Positions 36,007 to 44,971 of a stretch of 64,000 bases of DNA are shown here, in pieces. Under the pieces are notes generated by a model, which made no database searches, was not told where the DNA came from, and saw nothing but the letters and a program-made list of their open reading frames with translations. The position numbers and the translations under genes were made by a program. How positions within the stretch are numbered: position 1 is the first letter of the stretch; each line of letters begins with the position of its first letter. The DNA is from Falsiroseomonas sp050563545 (GTDB lineage: Bacteria; Pseudomonadota; Alphaproteobacteria; Acetobacterales; Acetobacteraceae). The stretch is taken from positions 248,001-312,000 of the forward strand of contig NZ_JBNXUM010000004.1 in assembly GCF_050563545.1 (NCBI RefSeq), given 5' to 3'.

Positions 36007-37065
36007 TCAGGCAATCGCGGCCAGGCGCCGGCCGCGCAGCGCATCGAGCGGCACGGCGTCGTCGGCGCGCAGGAACCCCGCATCCAGCGCGGAAGGCGGC
36101 GCGAGGTCGCGCGACCACCAGAAGACCGGGCGCGGCGTCGCGGCCAGGAAGCCCGCGCGTTCCAGCGCTGCGACCGTGGCCGGCGCGCCGGCGAGGCAGC
36201 GGATCAGCCCCGCGCCCAGGGAGGCCAGCGCCAGCGCGGTCTCCGCCACCACCCAGTCCACGATGGCCTGCGACGCCTCGGCGATCTGCAGGCGGACGAT
36301 TGTCGCCTCCTGCCCCGCCACGGCGGGCGCGAGCAGCGAGAAGGACGCGCCGACCGCGACGCCGCCCAGCCGGAACAGCAGCGCCACCGGCCGCGCCAGC
36401 GTGGCCGGCACGCGGCAGAGCCATTCATGCGCCGGGCGCGACAGCAGCTGGACCAGACCCGGTGCCTGCGGCACGGGCGCCTCCTCCGCGGGATCCCAAG
36501 GCTCGATCCGCGCGGCGTCGCCCGGCGGCGCGGCGGCGCGCGGCGGGCGTAGCGGCAGGAAGCCCGGGATGGCGCGCGCCAGCCCTTCCTGCGCCGGCCA
36601 GCGCCGCCGCAGCAGCCCCCCCGCCAGTCCGCGCGCCTTCACCGGCAGCACGAAGGCACGCATCGGCGGCAGCGCCGCCCAGCGCAGCCGCGGCAGCAGC
36701 GACAGCGTCGCCGCCGTGCCGCCGATGGACAGCATCGGCTCGCTCTGCTGCATCATCCGGCGCATCAGCGCGATGCCGAGCCCCGCGGGCCGGTGGCTCG
36801 GCGCGCAATACCAGTCGCAGGTCTCGCGCAGCGTCACCGGCCTGCCGTCCAGCAGCCAGGGCCTGACGAAGCTGTCGAGCAGCGCGACGCAGCGATCCCC
36901 GTCGAAGGCGAGCCAGGTGCCGCCATCGTCCTGCCGCGCGCGGTAGCGCCAGGCCGCGAGGTCCCGCTGCAGCCCCGCATCCCAGTTCCGCGCCCAGGCC
37001 TCGGCCAGCAGCGCCTCGAAGGCGGGATACGCCGAGGCATCCAGCGGCCGCAGGCTCAGCGTCAT
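36007..37065 (-). CDS. GNAT-like acyltransferase, copy 2
   Basis: 352-aa paralogue of 32169-33248, collinear over its whole length (shared DSFVRPWLLDGRPV, DWYCAPSHRPAG, RIEPWDPAEEAP, LIRCLAG, ERAGFLAATPRPVFWWSRD). The GNAT-type loop is HRPAGLGIALMRRMM. ATG at 37065 lies seven bp after the ACP2 stop. Probable acceptor transferase of the cassette; the acceptor is unknown. Confidence 0.7.
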   Translation of the reverse strand: MTLSLRPLDASAYPAFEALLAEAWARNWDAGLQRDLAAWRYRARQDDGGTWLAFDGDRCVALLDSFVRPWLLDGRPVTLRETCDWYCAPSHRPAGLGIALMRRMMQQSEPMLSIGGTAATLSLLPRLRWAALPPMRAFVLPVKARGLAGGLLRRRWPAQEGLARAIPGFLPLRPPRAAAPPGDAARIEPWDPAEEAPVPQAPGLVQLLSRPAHEWLCRVPATLARPVALLFRLGGVAVGASFSLLAPAVAGQEATIVRLQIAEASQAIVDWVVAETALALASLGAGLIRCLAGAPATVAALERAGFLAATPRPVFWWSRDLAPPSALDAGFLRADDAVPLDALRGRRLAAIA

Positions 37066-37072
37066 GCCGGCG

Positions 37073-37354
37073 TCATCCCGACGCGGCCTCGGCATCGGCC
37101 GGCAGGAAGGCGTCGGCAAGCATGCCGAGCGTCAGCCCGCCCTCGAGGTCGAGCCGCAGCGGATCGAAGGACAGGCCGGTTTCCGCCTCCACCTCCAGGA
37201 TGACGTCGAGCAGCCCCGTGGAATCGATCACGCCGGTCTCCAGCAGCCGCGTCCCTTCCGCAACCGCCGCCGAGGCCGCGGCAGGATGGCGCCGCAAGGC
37301 CCCGACCAGCAGATCCAGCACCCGGCCGCGGCGCGAGGCGCGGTCGTCCAGCAT
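37073..37354 (-). CDS. Acyl carrier protein, copy 2
   Basis: 93-aa phosphopantetheine-binding carrier with Ser45 in GVIDSTGLLDVILEVE. The ATG overlaps the adenylation-enzyme stop by one base (TGATG), so carrier and loading enzyme are translationally coupled, as in DltA/DltC-type pairs. Paralogous to 33261-33542 (shared LSFDPLxLDLEGGLTLGM-type region). Confidence 0.9.
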   Translation of the reverse strand: MLDDRASRRGRVLDLLVGALRRHPAAASAAVAEGTRLLETGVIDSTGLLDVILEVEAETGLSFDPLRLDLEGGLTLGMLADAFLPADAEAASG

Positions 37355-38949
37355 CAATGTCCCTCCAGCATGCCGCGCAGGCGGCCGAGGTCGGTCTTGC
37401 CGTTGTCGTTCACCGGCCAGGCGGCCACGCGGTGCAGCCGCGACGGCAGCGCCGTCGGCGGCAGGATGCGCCGGCAGGCCGCCAGCACCTCCTCGTCGGT
37501 CGCGAAGCCGTCGGGAATGAAGCCGACGACCCCGCGCGCGAGCCCGTCCGCATCCACCGGCCAGGCGATGGCGGCGGCGAGGTCGCTGCCCGTCGCGCGG
37601 CGCAGCGCGGCCTCGATCTCCTGCAGCTCGATCCGGTGCCCCGCGATCTTCACCTGCCGGTCCATCCGGCCGAGGAAGACCAGCCCGTGGACGGGATCGC
37701 GCCGCGCGCGGTCGCCGGTGCGGTACCAGCGCGTTCCGGCGGCGTCCGCGACGGCGGGCGGCGCGAAGCGTTCGGCCGTCAGCGCGGGCCGCGCGAGATA
37801 GCCGTCTGTGACCTGCGCGCCGCCGAGGCAGAGCTCGCCCGCCTCGCCCGGCGCGGCCTCCCGTCCATCGGGGCCGAGCACGACCGCGCGCGCGCCCGGC
37901 AGCGGCTCTCCGATCGGGGCGATGTCGGGCAGTCCCCCGGGCAACCCGGCGGGGTCGCGCGGCAGGCGCCAGGCCGTGATCGCGATCGTCGCCTCGGTCG
38001 GGCCATACAGGTTCTCCACCGTCGCGTTCGGCGCGGCCTCGGCGAAGCGATGGGCGAGCCGCGTCGGCAGCGCCTCGCCGCAGAACAGCGCCCAGCGCAG
38101 CGCGGGGAAGTCGCCCGGGCGCAGCAGGCGCAGCCTTTCCATGAAGCTCGCGGTGGAGGGGACGGAGAACCAGAAGCTCAGCTCGTGCCGGCGAGCGAAG
38201 TCGCGCGGCGCCATCAGCACCTCGGCCGGCGGGCAATGCAGCGCCGCGCCCGCGGTCCAGCACAGGAACATGTCGTGTGCCGAGAGGTCGAAGCCGAGCT
38301 CGAAGAACTGGCTGAAGCGGTCCTCCGGCCCGGGCGCGTAGCGCGCGGCGGCGGCGCGGAGATAGGCGACGAGGTTGCGGTGCCGCACCTCCACCCCCTT
38401 GGGCTCGCCGGTGCTGCCCGAGGTGAAGAGCAGATAGGCCGCGTCGCTGGGCGCGGCGGCGAGCGGCGCCCCGGGCGCGGACAGGTCGGCCCGCGTCAGC
38501 ACGCGATGCGGCAGCCGCGCCGCCCAGTCCGGCGCGGCGGTCGCGTCCGGCATCACCAGCGTCAGCGGCTGCCGCGGTGAGGCCTCGGCCAGCGCGCGCG
38601 CGGCGGGCATCGCGGCCTCGTCCACCACCACCACCGCGGCGCCGGCCTGGCGCAGCACGCCGGCGATGCGGTCGGGCGGATGGCGCGGGTTGAGCGGGAC
38701 ATAGGCGCATCGCGCGAGCAGCGCGCCGAGCACGCCGGTGAACGCCGTCAGGCTGCGCGCGCCGAGGATGGCGCAGCGCCGCGCCGGCCCCGCCGTCGCC
38801 GCGATCGCGCCGGACAGGCGCGCGGCGCGGTCGAACAGCTCGTCATAGGCGATCGCCGTTCCCTGCACGAAGAGCGCGGTGCGGCGCGGCCACCGCGCGG
38901 CGGCGTCGAGCAGCATCGCGGTCAGGTTGTCGGCACCCTGCGGCCCCAC
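37354..38949 (-). CDS. Stand-alone amino acid adenylation enzyme (NRPS A-domain type)
   Basis: 531-aa AMP-forming ligase that would activate an amino-acid-like substrate and load it on the coupled carrier protein. Core motifs in order: A3 YLLFTSGSTGEPKG, A4 FELGFDLSAHDMF (Asp in the FDxS position that typically contacts an alpha-amino group), A5 NLYGPTEATI, A7 WYRTGDRARRDP, A8 FLGRMDRQVKIAGHRIELQE, A10 NDNGKTDL (catalytic Lys). No condensation, carrier or thioesterase domain is fused. Start chosen at GTG 38949 with AGGGGG upstream; ATG 38916 is an alternative. First gene of the five-gene cassette 2. Only one such enzyme serves two carrier proteins in the window. Confidence 0.9.
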   Translation of the reverse strand: MGPQGADNLTAMLLDAAARWPRRTALFVQGTAIAYDELFDRAARLSGAIAATAGPARRCAILGARSLTAFTGVLGALLARCAYVPLNPRHPPDRIAGVLRQAGAAVVVVDEAAMPAARALAEASPRQPLTLVMPDATAAPDWAARLPHRVLTRADLSAPGAPLAAAPSDAAYLLFTSGSTGEPKGVEVRHRNLVAYLRAAAARYAPGPEDRFSQFFELGFDLSAHDMFLCWTAGAALHCPPAEVLMAPRDFARRHELSFWFSVPSTASFMERLRLLRPGDFPALRWALFCGEALPTRLAHRFAEAAPNATVENLYGPTEATIAITAWRLPRDPAGLPGGLPDIAPIGEPLPGARAVVLGPDGREAAPGEAGELCLGGAQVTDGYLARPALTAERFAPPAVADAAGTRWYRTGDRARRDPVHGLVFLGRMDRQVKIAGHRIELQEIEAALRRATGSDLAAAIAWPVDADGLARGVVGFIPDGFATDEEVLAACRRILPPTALPSRLHRVAAWPVNDNGKTDLGRLRGMLEGH

Positions 38950-39151
38950 GCGCGCACCCCCTGTGCTGTCGGAAAGCCCGCCTTCGCGGCGGCTGTCTCT
39001 GCGGTCCGCGACGGTCGCTGCGGCCCGTGAGCGGGATAACAGCGCGGCGCCGGTGGTCGGAGTCACACATGCGTGCGACACGGAATGGCAATCATCACGC
39101 CCGTGATACGTGGGGGAAACCGGACGAAATGCGTCTGGCGGCGCGCCGGTT
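38950..39151. other. Promoter region of cassette 2 and fliJ 3' flank
   Basis: 202 bp between the fliJ stop and the adenylation-enzyme start, both on the minus strand. It holds the bipartite element at 39036-39076 and otherwise no recognisable gene. Confidence 0.5.
39036..39076 (-). promoter_or_regulatory. Bipartite promoter/operator element, copy 2
   Basis: On the plus strand: ATAACAG, 17 nt, then GAGTCACACATGCGTGC. It matches the element upstream of ACP1 (33785-33826) in both half-sites with nearly equal spacing, while the intervening sequence differs. It lies about 90-130 bp upstream of the adenylation-enzyme start. Confidence 0.55.
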
Positions 39152-39541
39152 TCATCGCCGCGCGGCGACGTGCTCGTCGAGGCCGAGCTGCTCGCGCCGC
39201 GCCGCGTCCCGGCGCGCGGCATTGGCGCGGCCCTCCGCCAGCATCTCCACCGCGCGCTGCCGCGTGCGGCGATCCGCCAGCGCCATGCGCGCGAGCTCGA
39301 GCGAGCCCTGCGCCCGGCGCAGCGCCTGCGCCGCGCGTTCGCGTTCCGCCAGGCCCTTCGGCAGGAAGGCCGCGTAATCCGCCGGCGCGCCGTGCCGCTC
39401 CGCATCCAGCGCGGCATCCGCCGCCGCCGCGCGCGCCGCCGCCGCCGACAGCGCTTCCTGCTGGGACGCCAGAATCCGCCGCGCCTGCTCGACCTCCAGC
39501 CGGCGCAGCCGCGCCAGCACCGCCAGCGGATCACGCGGCAT
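39152..39541 (-). CDS. fliJ: FliJ-like flagellar export chaperone
   Basis: 129-aa, highly charged, Ala/Arg/Glu-rich protein predicted to be one long coiled coil (RLRRLEVEQARRILASQQEA to QLGLDEHVAARR), as in FliJ, the stalk subunit of the flagellar export ATPase. Sequence conservation in this family is low; identification rests on coiled-coil character, length and the 11-bp overlap with fliI. ATG at 39541. Confidence 0.8.
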   Translation of the reverse strand: MPRDPLAVLARLRRLEVEQARRILASQQEALSAAAARAAAADAALDAERHGAPADYAAFLPKGLAERERAAQALRRAQGSLELARMALADRRTRQRAVEMLAEGRANAARRDAARREQLGLDEHVAARR

Positions 39542-40889
39542 CGCGCGGATCCTCCATCGCCTCCGCGAGGCGCGCAAAGGCGGCGGCGACATCCTCCCGC
39601 GTCTCGTCGCGGCGCTGCGCGATCAGCGCCTCGATGCGCGGGGCGAGGCGCAGCGCCTCGTCCACCGCCGGATCGGTCCCCGCGCGGTAGGCGCCGAGCC
39701 GCACCATGTCCGCCATGTCGGCCGCCAGCGCCAGGATCGCGCGCGCGCTCCGCAGCAGCGCCGCTTCCTCCGGCTCGAGGCAGCCGGGGACGGTGCGCGA
39801 CAGGCTGCGCAGCACGTCCACCGCGGGATAGCGCCCGCGCTCGGCAATGGCGCGGTCCAGCACGACATGCCCGTCCAGGATGCCGCGCACGGCGTCGGCG
39901 ATGGGCTCGTCGTGGTCGTCGCCCTCGACCAGCACGGTGGCCAGCAGCGTGATCGAGCCCGTCTTCTCCCCCGCGCCTTCCTCCCCCGGCCCGGCGCGTT
40001 CCAGCAGGCGCGGCAGTTCGGCGAAGACACTCGGGGGATGCCCGCGCGTGGCCGGCGGCTCGCCGGCCGCCAGCCCGATCTCGCGGCAGGCCAGCGCGAA
40101 GCGCGTGACGCTGTCGAGCAGCAGCAACACGCGCTTCCCCTCGTCGCGGAAATGCTCGGCGACGGTCATCGCCGCCAGCGCGGCCTCCCGCCGCAGCGGC
40201 GCGGCCGCGTCGGAGGTCGCGCAGACCACGACGCTGCGCGCGAGCCCCGCGAGGCCGAGGTCGTCCTCCACGAATTCGCGCAGCTCGCGCCCGCGCTCGC
40301 CGACCAGGCCGAGCACCGCGACGTCGAAGCCCGGCGCGGCGGCCAGCATGGAGAGCAGCGTGGACTTGCCGATGCCGGATGCCGCGAAGAGCCCAAGCCG
40401 CTGGCCCTCGCGCATCGTCGCGAAGAGGTCGAGGGCGCGCACGCCGAGCGCGGCGCGCGGCCCGAGCCTGGCGCGTCGTCCCGGGGCGGGCGGTGGCGCC
40501 TCCAGCGCGCGCGGCCGCGGCCCCGGCGCCGGGGCGGGAAGCCCGTCGAGCGGCGCGCCGAGGGGATCGAGCACGCGCCCGAGCCAGGCGTCGGAGGGGG
40601 ATAGCCGCGGCGGGCCGAGCAGGCGCGCGACTTCCCCGGCGCGGGCGCGGCTGCGGCCGAGCGGCAGGGCTCTGGCGCCGTCGGGTCCGGTGGCGACGAT
40701 CTCGGCGAGCGTGTCGCCGACGAGCAGGCGATCGCCGAGCGCCGGCGGCGGCCGGAACCCCTCGGTCTCGAGGGCGAGGGCGCTGACGGCGCGGAGCCTG
40801 GCCTCGGCGGCAGCGATTTCAACCTGCGCGAGCAGGGCTTGGGCGAGGGACTGCCTTGCCAGGAAAGTCGAAACGTTTTGTTTGTTCAT
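39531..40889 (-). CDS. fliI: Flagellar type III export ATPase
   Basis: 452-aa F1-beta-like ATPase that powers flagellar protein export at the cytoplasmic face of the basal body. N-terminal barrel (about 1-95), P-loop GLFAASGIGKSTLL, GLVGERGRELREF, Walker B VLLLLDSVTRFA, and the DEPIADAVRGILDGHVVLDR segment typical of FliI/YscN proteins. Overlap with a FliJ-type gene and divergence from ctrA favour flagellum over injectisome. Other flagellar genes are outside the window. ATG at 40889 follows an AT-rich promoter region. Confidence 0.93.
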   Translation of the reverse strand: MNKQNVSTFLARQSLAQALLAQVEIAAAEARLRAVSALALETEGFRPPPALGDRLLVGDTLAEIVATGPDGARALPLGRSRARAGEVARLLGPPRLSPSDAWLGRVLDPLGAPLDGLPAPAPGPRPRALEAPPPAPGRRARLGPRAALGVRALDLFATMREGQRLGLFAASGIGKSTLLSMLAAAPGFDVAVLGLVGERGRELREFVEDDLGLAGLARSVVVCATSDAAAPLRREAALAAMTVAEHFRDEGKRVLLLLDSVTRFALACREIGLAAGEPPATRGHPPSVFAELPRLLERAGPGEEGAGEKTGSITLLATVLVEGDDHDEPIADAVRGILDGHVVLDRAIAERGRYPAVDVLRSLSRTVPGCLEPEEAALLRSARAILALAADMADMVRLGAYRAGTDPAVDEALRLAPRIEALIAQRRDETREDVAAAFARLAEAMEDPRDAA

Positions 40890-41006
40890 ACGAATCGCAT
40901 TTTTTGGACTTTTTAACCTTCAGTTTCCGTTTTTTCTTAAAAAAAGGGCTTTCATTTCGTGTTCAGGCGGCTCAGTTTGCACGCCTGGGATGTGGAGGTA
41001 CCGTCA
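40890..41006. promoter_or_regulatory. Divergent AT-rich promoter region of fliI and ctrA
   Basis: 117 bp, far richer in A/T than the surroundings, with T- and A-runs (TTTTTTCTTAAAAAAAG). It has a TTAACC at 40913-40918 and a TTAA at 40937-40940, which resemble CtrA half-sites. The canonical TTAA-N7-TTAA spacing is absent, so CtrA autoregulation is possible but not shown. A GGAGGT lies seven bases before the ctrA ATG. Confidence 0.45.
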
Positions 41007-41741
<735 letters not shown>

Positions 41742-41793
41742 CCGCGCGCGGCGCAACCCAGCCCCGAACCGCCCACCCTTGCGATCCCCCGCC

Positions 41794-41815
41794 GGACAGG
41801 GAAGAAACCCTGTCC
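41794..41815 (+). terminator. Hairpin between ctrA and the LysE-type gene
   Basis: GGACAGGG (41794-41801) and CCCTGTCC (41808-41815) form a perfect 8-bp stem with a 6-nt loop, 53 bp after the ctrA stop and 23 bp before the next start. No U-tract; terminator or leader structure. Confidence 0.45.
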
Positions 41816-41837
41816 GATCAGCGGAGGGATCGCCGCC

Positions 41838-42455
41838 GTGGATGACGGCCTCGCCTGGTTCGCCTCGGCGACCGCCTTCGCCGTCTCCATGTCCGGCAGC
41901 CCCGGCCCGAACAACACCATGCTCACCGCCTCCGGCGCGACATGGGGCTTCCGCCCGACCGTCCCCCATATGGCCGGCATCGCCGTCGGCCTGCCCGTGA
42001 TGCTGCTGGCGCTCGCACTCGGCCTGGGCGAGGTGCTGCACGCCGCCCCCTGGCTGCACGACGCCATGCGCTGGGCCGGGGCGGCCTACATGATCTGGCT
42101 GGCGTGGAAGATCGCCACCGCCGATCCCGAACCCGCCGGCGCGAACGGCAGTCGCGGATCGCGCCCGCTGACCTTTCTCCAGGCCGCGCTGTTCCAGTGG
42201 GTGAACCCCAAGGCCTGGGTCGTCGCGCTCGGCGCCATCGCGGCCTACACCACCACGACGGGGCTGGCGCTGGTCGGCCAGGTCGCGCTGCTCGGCGCGA
42301 TCTTCCTGGTGGTGACCCTGCCGATCACCGCGGGCTGGACGATGGTCGGCATTGGCGCCGCCAGGCTGCTCCGCACCCGCCGCGCGCTGCGCGCCTTCAA
42401 CCTGGCGATGGCCGCGCTGCTGGTGGCCTCGCTCCTGCCGATGCTGCGTCACTGA
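41838..42455 (+). CDS. LysE/RhtB family amino acid exporter
   Basis: 205-aa inner-membrane exporter with six hydrophobic segments. The family signature SGSPGPNNTMLTASGATWGF is present near residues 19-38, with FLQAALFQWVNPKAW in the middle. GTG start at 41838 with GGAGGG upstream. Substrate (amino acid or homoserine lactone-like) cannot be told. Confidence 0.9.
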   Translation: MDDGLAWFASATAFAVSMSGSPGPNNTMLTASGATWGFRPTVPHMAGIAVGLPVMLLALALGLGEVLHAAPWLHDAMRWAGAAYMIWLAWKIATADPEPAGANGSRGSRPLTFLQAALFQWVNPKAWVVALGAIAAYTTTTGLALVGQVALLGAIFLVVTLPITAGWTMVGIGAARLLRTRRALRAFNLAMAALLVASLLPMLRH

Positions 42456-42525
42456 CGCACGCGCCGCCGCAAGCCGCTTGCACGCGACGCCGCCGAAGGC
42501 CGAGGCTGCGGGCGAGGAGACGCCC

Positions 42526-43626
42526 ATGCCGAACGACGCCCCGCCGCTGACCATCCGCGGCCTCGCGGTCCGCACGGTCAACCCGCCGATCGACCCGCCG
42601 GTCCGAACATCGGCCGGCACGCTCGCCGCGGCGCCGCTGGTGCTTCTCGACCTCCATACGGACGAAGGCGTCACGGGCCGCGCCTATGTCTTCGCCTATA
42701 CGCCGGCCGCCCTCGGCCCGACCGCGGCGATGGCCGCGAACCTCGCGCCGCTGGTCGCCGGCCGCCGCCTCGCCCCCGCTGCCCTGACGCGCGAGCTCGC
42801 GCAGCGCTTCCGCCTGCTCGGCACGGAGGGGCTGGTCGGCATGGCGCTGGCGCTGTTCGACATGTCGGCTTGGGACGCCGTGGCGCGCGCCGCCGGCCTG
42901 CCGCTCGCGCGCCTGCTCGGCGCGACCGGCGAGGAACGCATCCCCGCCTATTGCAGCCTGCGCGCCTGGGACGCGGCGGCGCTCGCGGACGAAGCGGGCC
43001 GGGCGGTCGCCGCCGGCTTCCGCGCGGTGAAGCTGAAATTCGGCCACCCCACGCTGGAGGCCGAGCGCGAGACCTGCCGCGCCGTGCGCGCCGCGGTCGG
43101 GGATGCGGTCGAGATCCTCGTGGACCCGAACCAGGCCTTCACCGTGCCGGAGGCGATCCGTCGCGCGCGGCACTATGCGGAATGGGGCATCGCCTGGCTC
43201 GAGGAGCCCGTGCGCGCCGGCGACCTGGCGGGCCACGCCGCGATCCGCCGCGCCGTGCCGTCCCTGCCCGTCCAGCGCGGCGAGAACGACTGGGGGCCGG
43301 AGGGCATCGCCGCCTCGCTCGCCGCCGGCGCGTCGGACCTGCTGATGCCCGACGTGATGAAGGTCGGCGGCGTCACCGGCTGGATGGAGGCGGGCGCGCT
43401 CTGCAAGGCGGCCGGCGTGCCGATGAGCAGCCATCTCTTCATCGAGACCAGCGCGCATCTGCTGGCGGCGACGCCGGGCCGCGACCGCCTGGAATGGCTG
43501 GACCTGGCCCGCCCGGTGCTGGCGGCGGGCAGCCCGGCGCTGGCGGAGGGCTGCGCGGTGCCGGGCAGCGCGCCTGGCATCGGCCTCGAATGGGACGAGG
43601 CGGCGATCGCCCGCTACGCAGCGTGA
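42526..43626 (+). CDS. Mandelate racemase/muconate lactonizing enzyme family protein
   Basis: Enolase-superfamily enzyme, 366 aa. A capping N-terminal domain (about 1-130) precedes the barrel with the KLKFGH Lys-x-Lys base, VDPNQAF and EEPV metal ligands, GEND (third ligand), and the opposite-face His in SSHLFIE. The K-x-K plus His arrangement points to the mandelate-racemase subgroup: abstraction of a proton alpha to a carboxylate (racemase or sugar-acid dehydratase). Substrate unknown. AGGAG seven bases upstream of the ATG. Confidence 0.9.
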   Translation: MPNDAPPLTIRGLAVRTVNPPIDPPVRTSAGTLAAAPLVLLDLHTDEGVTGRAYVFAYTPAALGPTAAMAANLAPLVAGRRLAPAALTRELAQRFRLLGTEGLVGMALALFDMSAWDAVARAAGLPLARLLGATGEERIPAYCSLRAWDAAALADEAGRAVAAGFRAVKLKFGHPTLEAERETCRAVRAAVGDAVEILVDPNQAFTVPEAIRRARHYAEWGIAWLEEPVRAGDLAGHAAIRRAVPSLPVQRGENDWGPEGIAASLAAGASDLLMPDVMKVGGVTGWMEAGALCKAAGVPMSSHLFIETSAHLLAATPGRDRLEWLDLARPVLAAGSPALAEGCAVPGSAPGIGLEWDEAAIARYAA

Positions 43627-43630
43627 TCCG

Positions 43631-44251
43631 TCAGTACAGCATCTTCCGGTAGACCTCTGGCATCCGCGCATCCAGCGCGGCGGCATCGGTGCGCCCCGCC
43701 GTGTGCTCCGCGATCAGCTTTCCGAGCGTCGGCACGGCGGCCTTCGGCCGGCCCTCCCACAGGCGGGACCGGATCAGCGCCTTGCCGCATTGCATGAAGA
43801 GGCTGTCCACCGCGACCACCAGCAGCGTCGTCGGCGGCTTGCCGTCGGCGGCGTGGCGTTCGCGCAAGGCAGGGTCGGTGGTGATCCGCGCGCGGCCATG
43901 CACCCGCAGCGTCTCGCTCGCGCCGGGGACCAGGAACAGCAGCGCGACGCACGGGTCGTGCAGGATGTCGCGCAGCGCGTCGAGGCGGTTGTTGCCGCGC
44001 CGGTCCGGCAGCACCAGCGTCCGCTCGTCCGCGACCTCCACGAAGCCAGGCGCGTCTCCGCGCGGCGTGACGTGCAGGCCCTGCGGCCCGTTCGTGCCGA
44101 GCAGCAAGAAGGGGCTCGCGGCGATGAAGGCGCGCGTCGCCGGGCCGATCAGCCGCCCCTCCTTGGCACGCGCGACCTCGCTGGCTTCGCCATAGAGCGC
44201 CTCCAGCGCCTCGGGCGTGGTGATGGCATGCGGATCGAAGGGCGCGTTCAT
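43631..44251 (-). CDS. Pyridoxamine 5'-phosphate oxidase-family flavoprotein
   Basis: 206-aa split-barrel FMN/F420-type protein. PPOX signatures: RAFIAASPFLLLGTNGPQGLHVTPRGDAPG, RRGNNRLDALRDILHDPCVALLFLVPG and a C-terminal MQCGKALIRSRLW segment. This pattern fits the MSMEG_1061-type subfamily. The reaction is unknown. Convergent with the enolase-superfamily gene (4 bp between stops). Confidence 0.88.
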   Translation of the reverse strand: MNAPFDPHAITTPEALEALYGEASEVARAKEGRLIGPATRAFIAASPFLLLGTNGPQGLHVTPRGDAPGFVEVADERTLVLPDRRGNNRLDALRDILHDPCVALLFLVPGASETLRVHGRARITTDPALRERHAADGKPPTTLLVVAVDSLFMQCGKALIRSRLWEGRPKAAVPTLGKLIAEHTAGRTDAAALDARMPEVYRKMLY

Positions 44252-44328
44252 GCCGGCAGGCTGGCAGAAGCGCCGGCCGGCGTCACGCTCTCTTGCCGCG
44301 CCCCGCGCGCCGGCGTGATCATCGCGCC

Positions 44329-44961
44329 ATGCCGCGCCTGCTGCCGCTCCTCCTGCTTCTCCTCCCCGCCGCCGCGCTCGCGCAACCCGAGGAGGAGGGA
44401 CGCATGAGGGCCGAGCTGCAGGCCGCCCAGGCCGCCTGCGGCGCGCCCGCCAGCCCCGCCCAGCGCGAAGCCTGCGCCCGCCGCGACGCGCTGGCCGATG
44501 AGATCGTCCGCTTCGGGCTCTGCCACGGCCGCAGAGGCGTGATCGGCGCGGAGGTGCATCGCTGCACCGCGCGGTCGGACTGGCCGGGCGGCGGCCTGCC
44601 GAACGGCATGGCCTTCCCCCGCGGCATGCCGGCCGCGGCGCTGCAGGCCGAGATCCCCGGTACGCGCTGCGACGCCGTGTCCTGCCGCTTCCGACCCCTG
44701 CCCCGCGGCCTCTGCCCCGATGCCGAAACCGACGCGCCGCAGGGCCGCGGCGCCGGCGCCTGCACGGAGCTCGTGCTCACGTTGAAGGACGGCCGCGTCG
44801 CCGGCTTTGAGGCGCGCTATCCCGACCGCGCCTGGCGCGCGCAGCTCGGCGTCGCGCGGGAGAGCCTCGGCCGCGGCACGCGATGGATTGTCGCGGGCGG
44901 CACGCTGGAATTCGGCGGCGCCGAGGGCGCGCGGCGCGTGCGCTTCGCGTCCGCGAACTGA
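44329..44961 (+). CDS. Exported hypothetical protein, cysteine-containing
   Basis: 210-aa protein with a signal peptide (PRLLPLLLLLLPAAALAQ), then a helical region (residues 20-60) and a compact domain with seven Cys residues (CGAPA, EACARR, LCHGR, HRCT, RCDAVSCRF, LCPDA, ACTEL) suitable for disulphides. No family recognised. Convergent with cheR. Confidence 0.65.
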   Translation: MPRLLPLLLLLLPAAALAQPEEEGRMRAELQAAQAACGAPASPAQREACARRDALADEIVRFGLCHGRRGVIGAEVHRCTARSDWPGGGLPNGMAFPRGMPAAALQAEIPGTRCDAVSCRFRPLPRGLCPDAETDAPQGRGAGACTELVLTLKDGRVAGFEARYPDRAWRAQLGVARESLGRGTRWIVAGGTLEFGGAEGARRVRFASAN

Positions 44962-44971
44962 AGGGGTCGGG

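Noticed and set aside
37073..38949. D-alanylation (dlt) operon
   Set aside because: DltA/DltC-like pairing is present, but no DltB-type MBOAT or DltD gene; the partners are LLM, GNAT and formyltransferase proteins.
39531..40889. Injectisome (type III secretion) ATPase
   Set aside because: FliI and YscN-type ATPases are close, but the FliJ-like overlap, divergent ctrA and absence of other secretion genes favour the flagellum.
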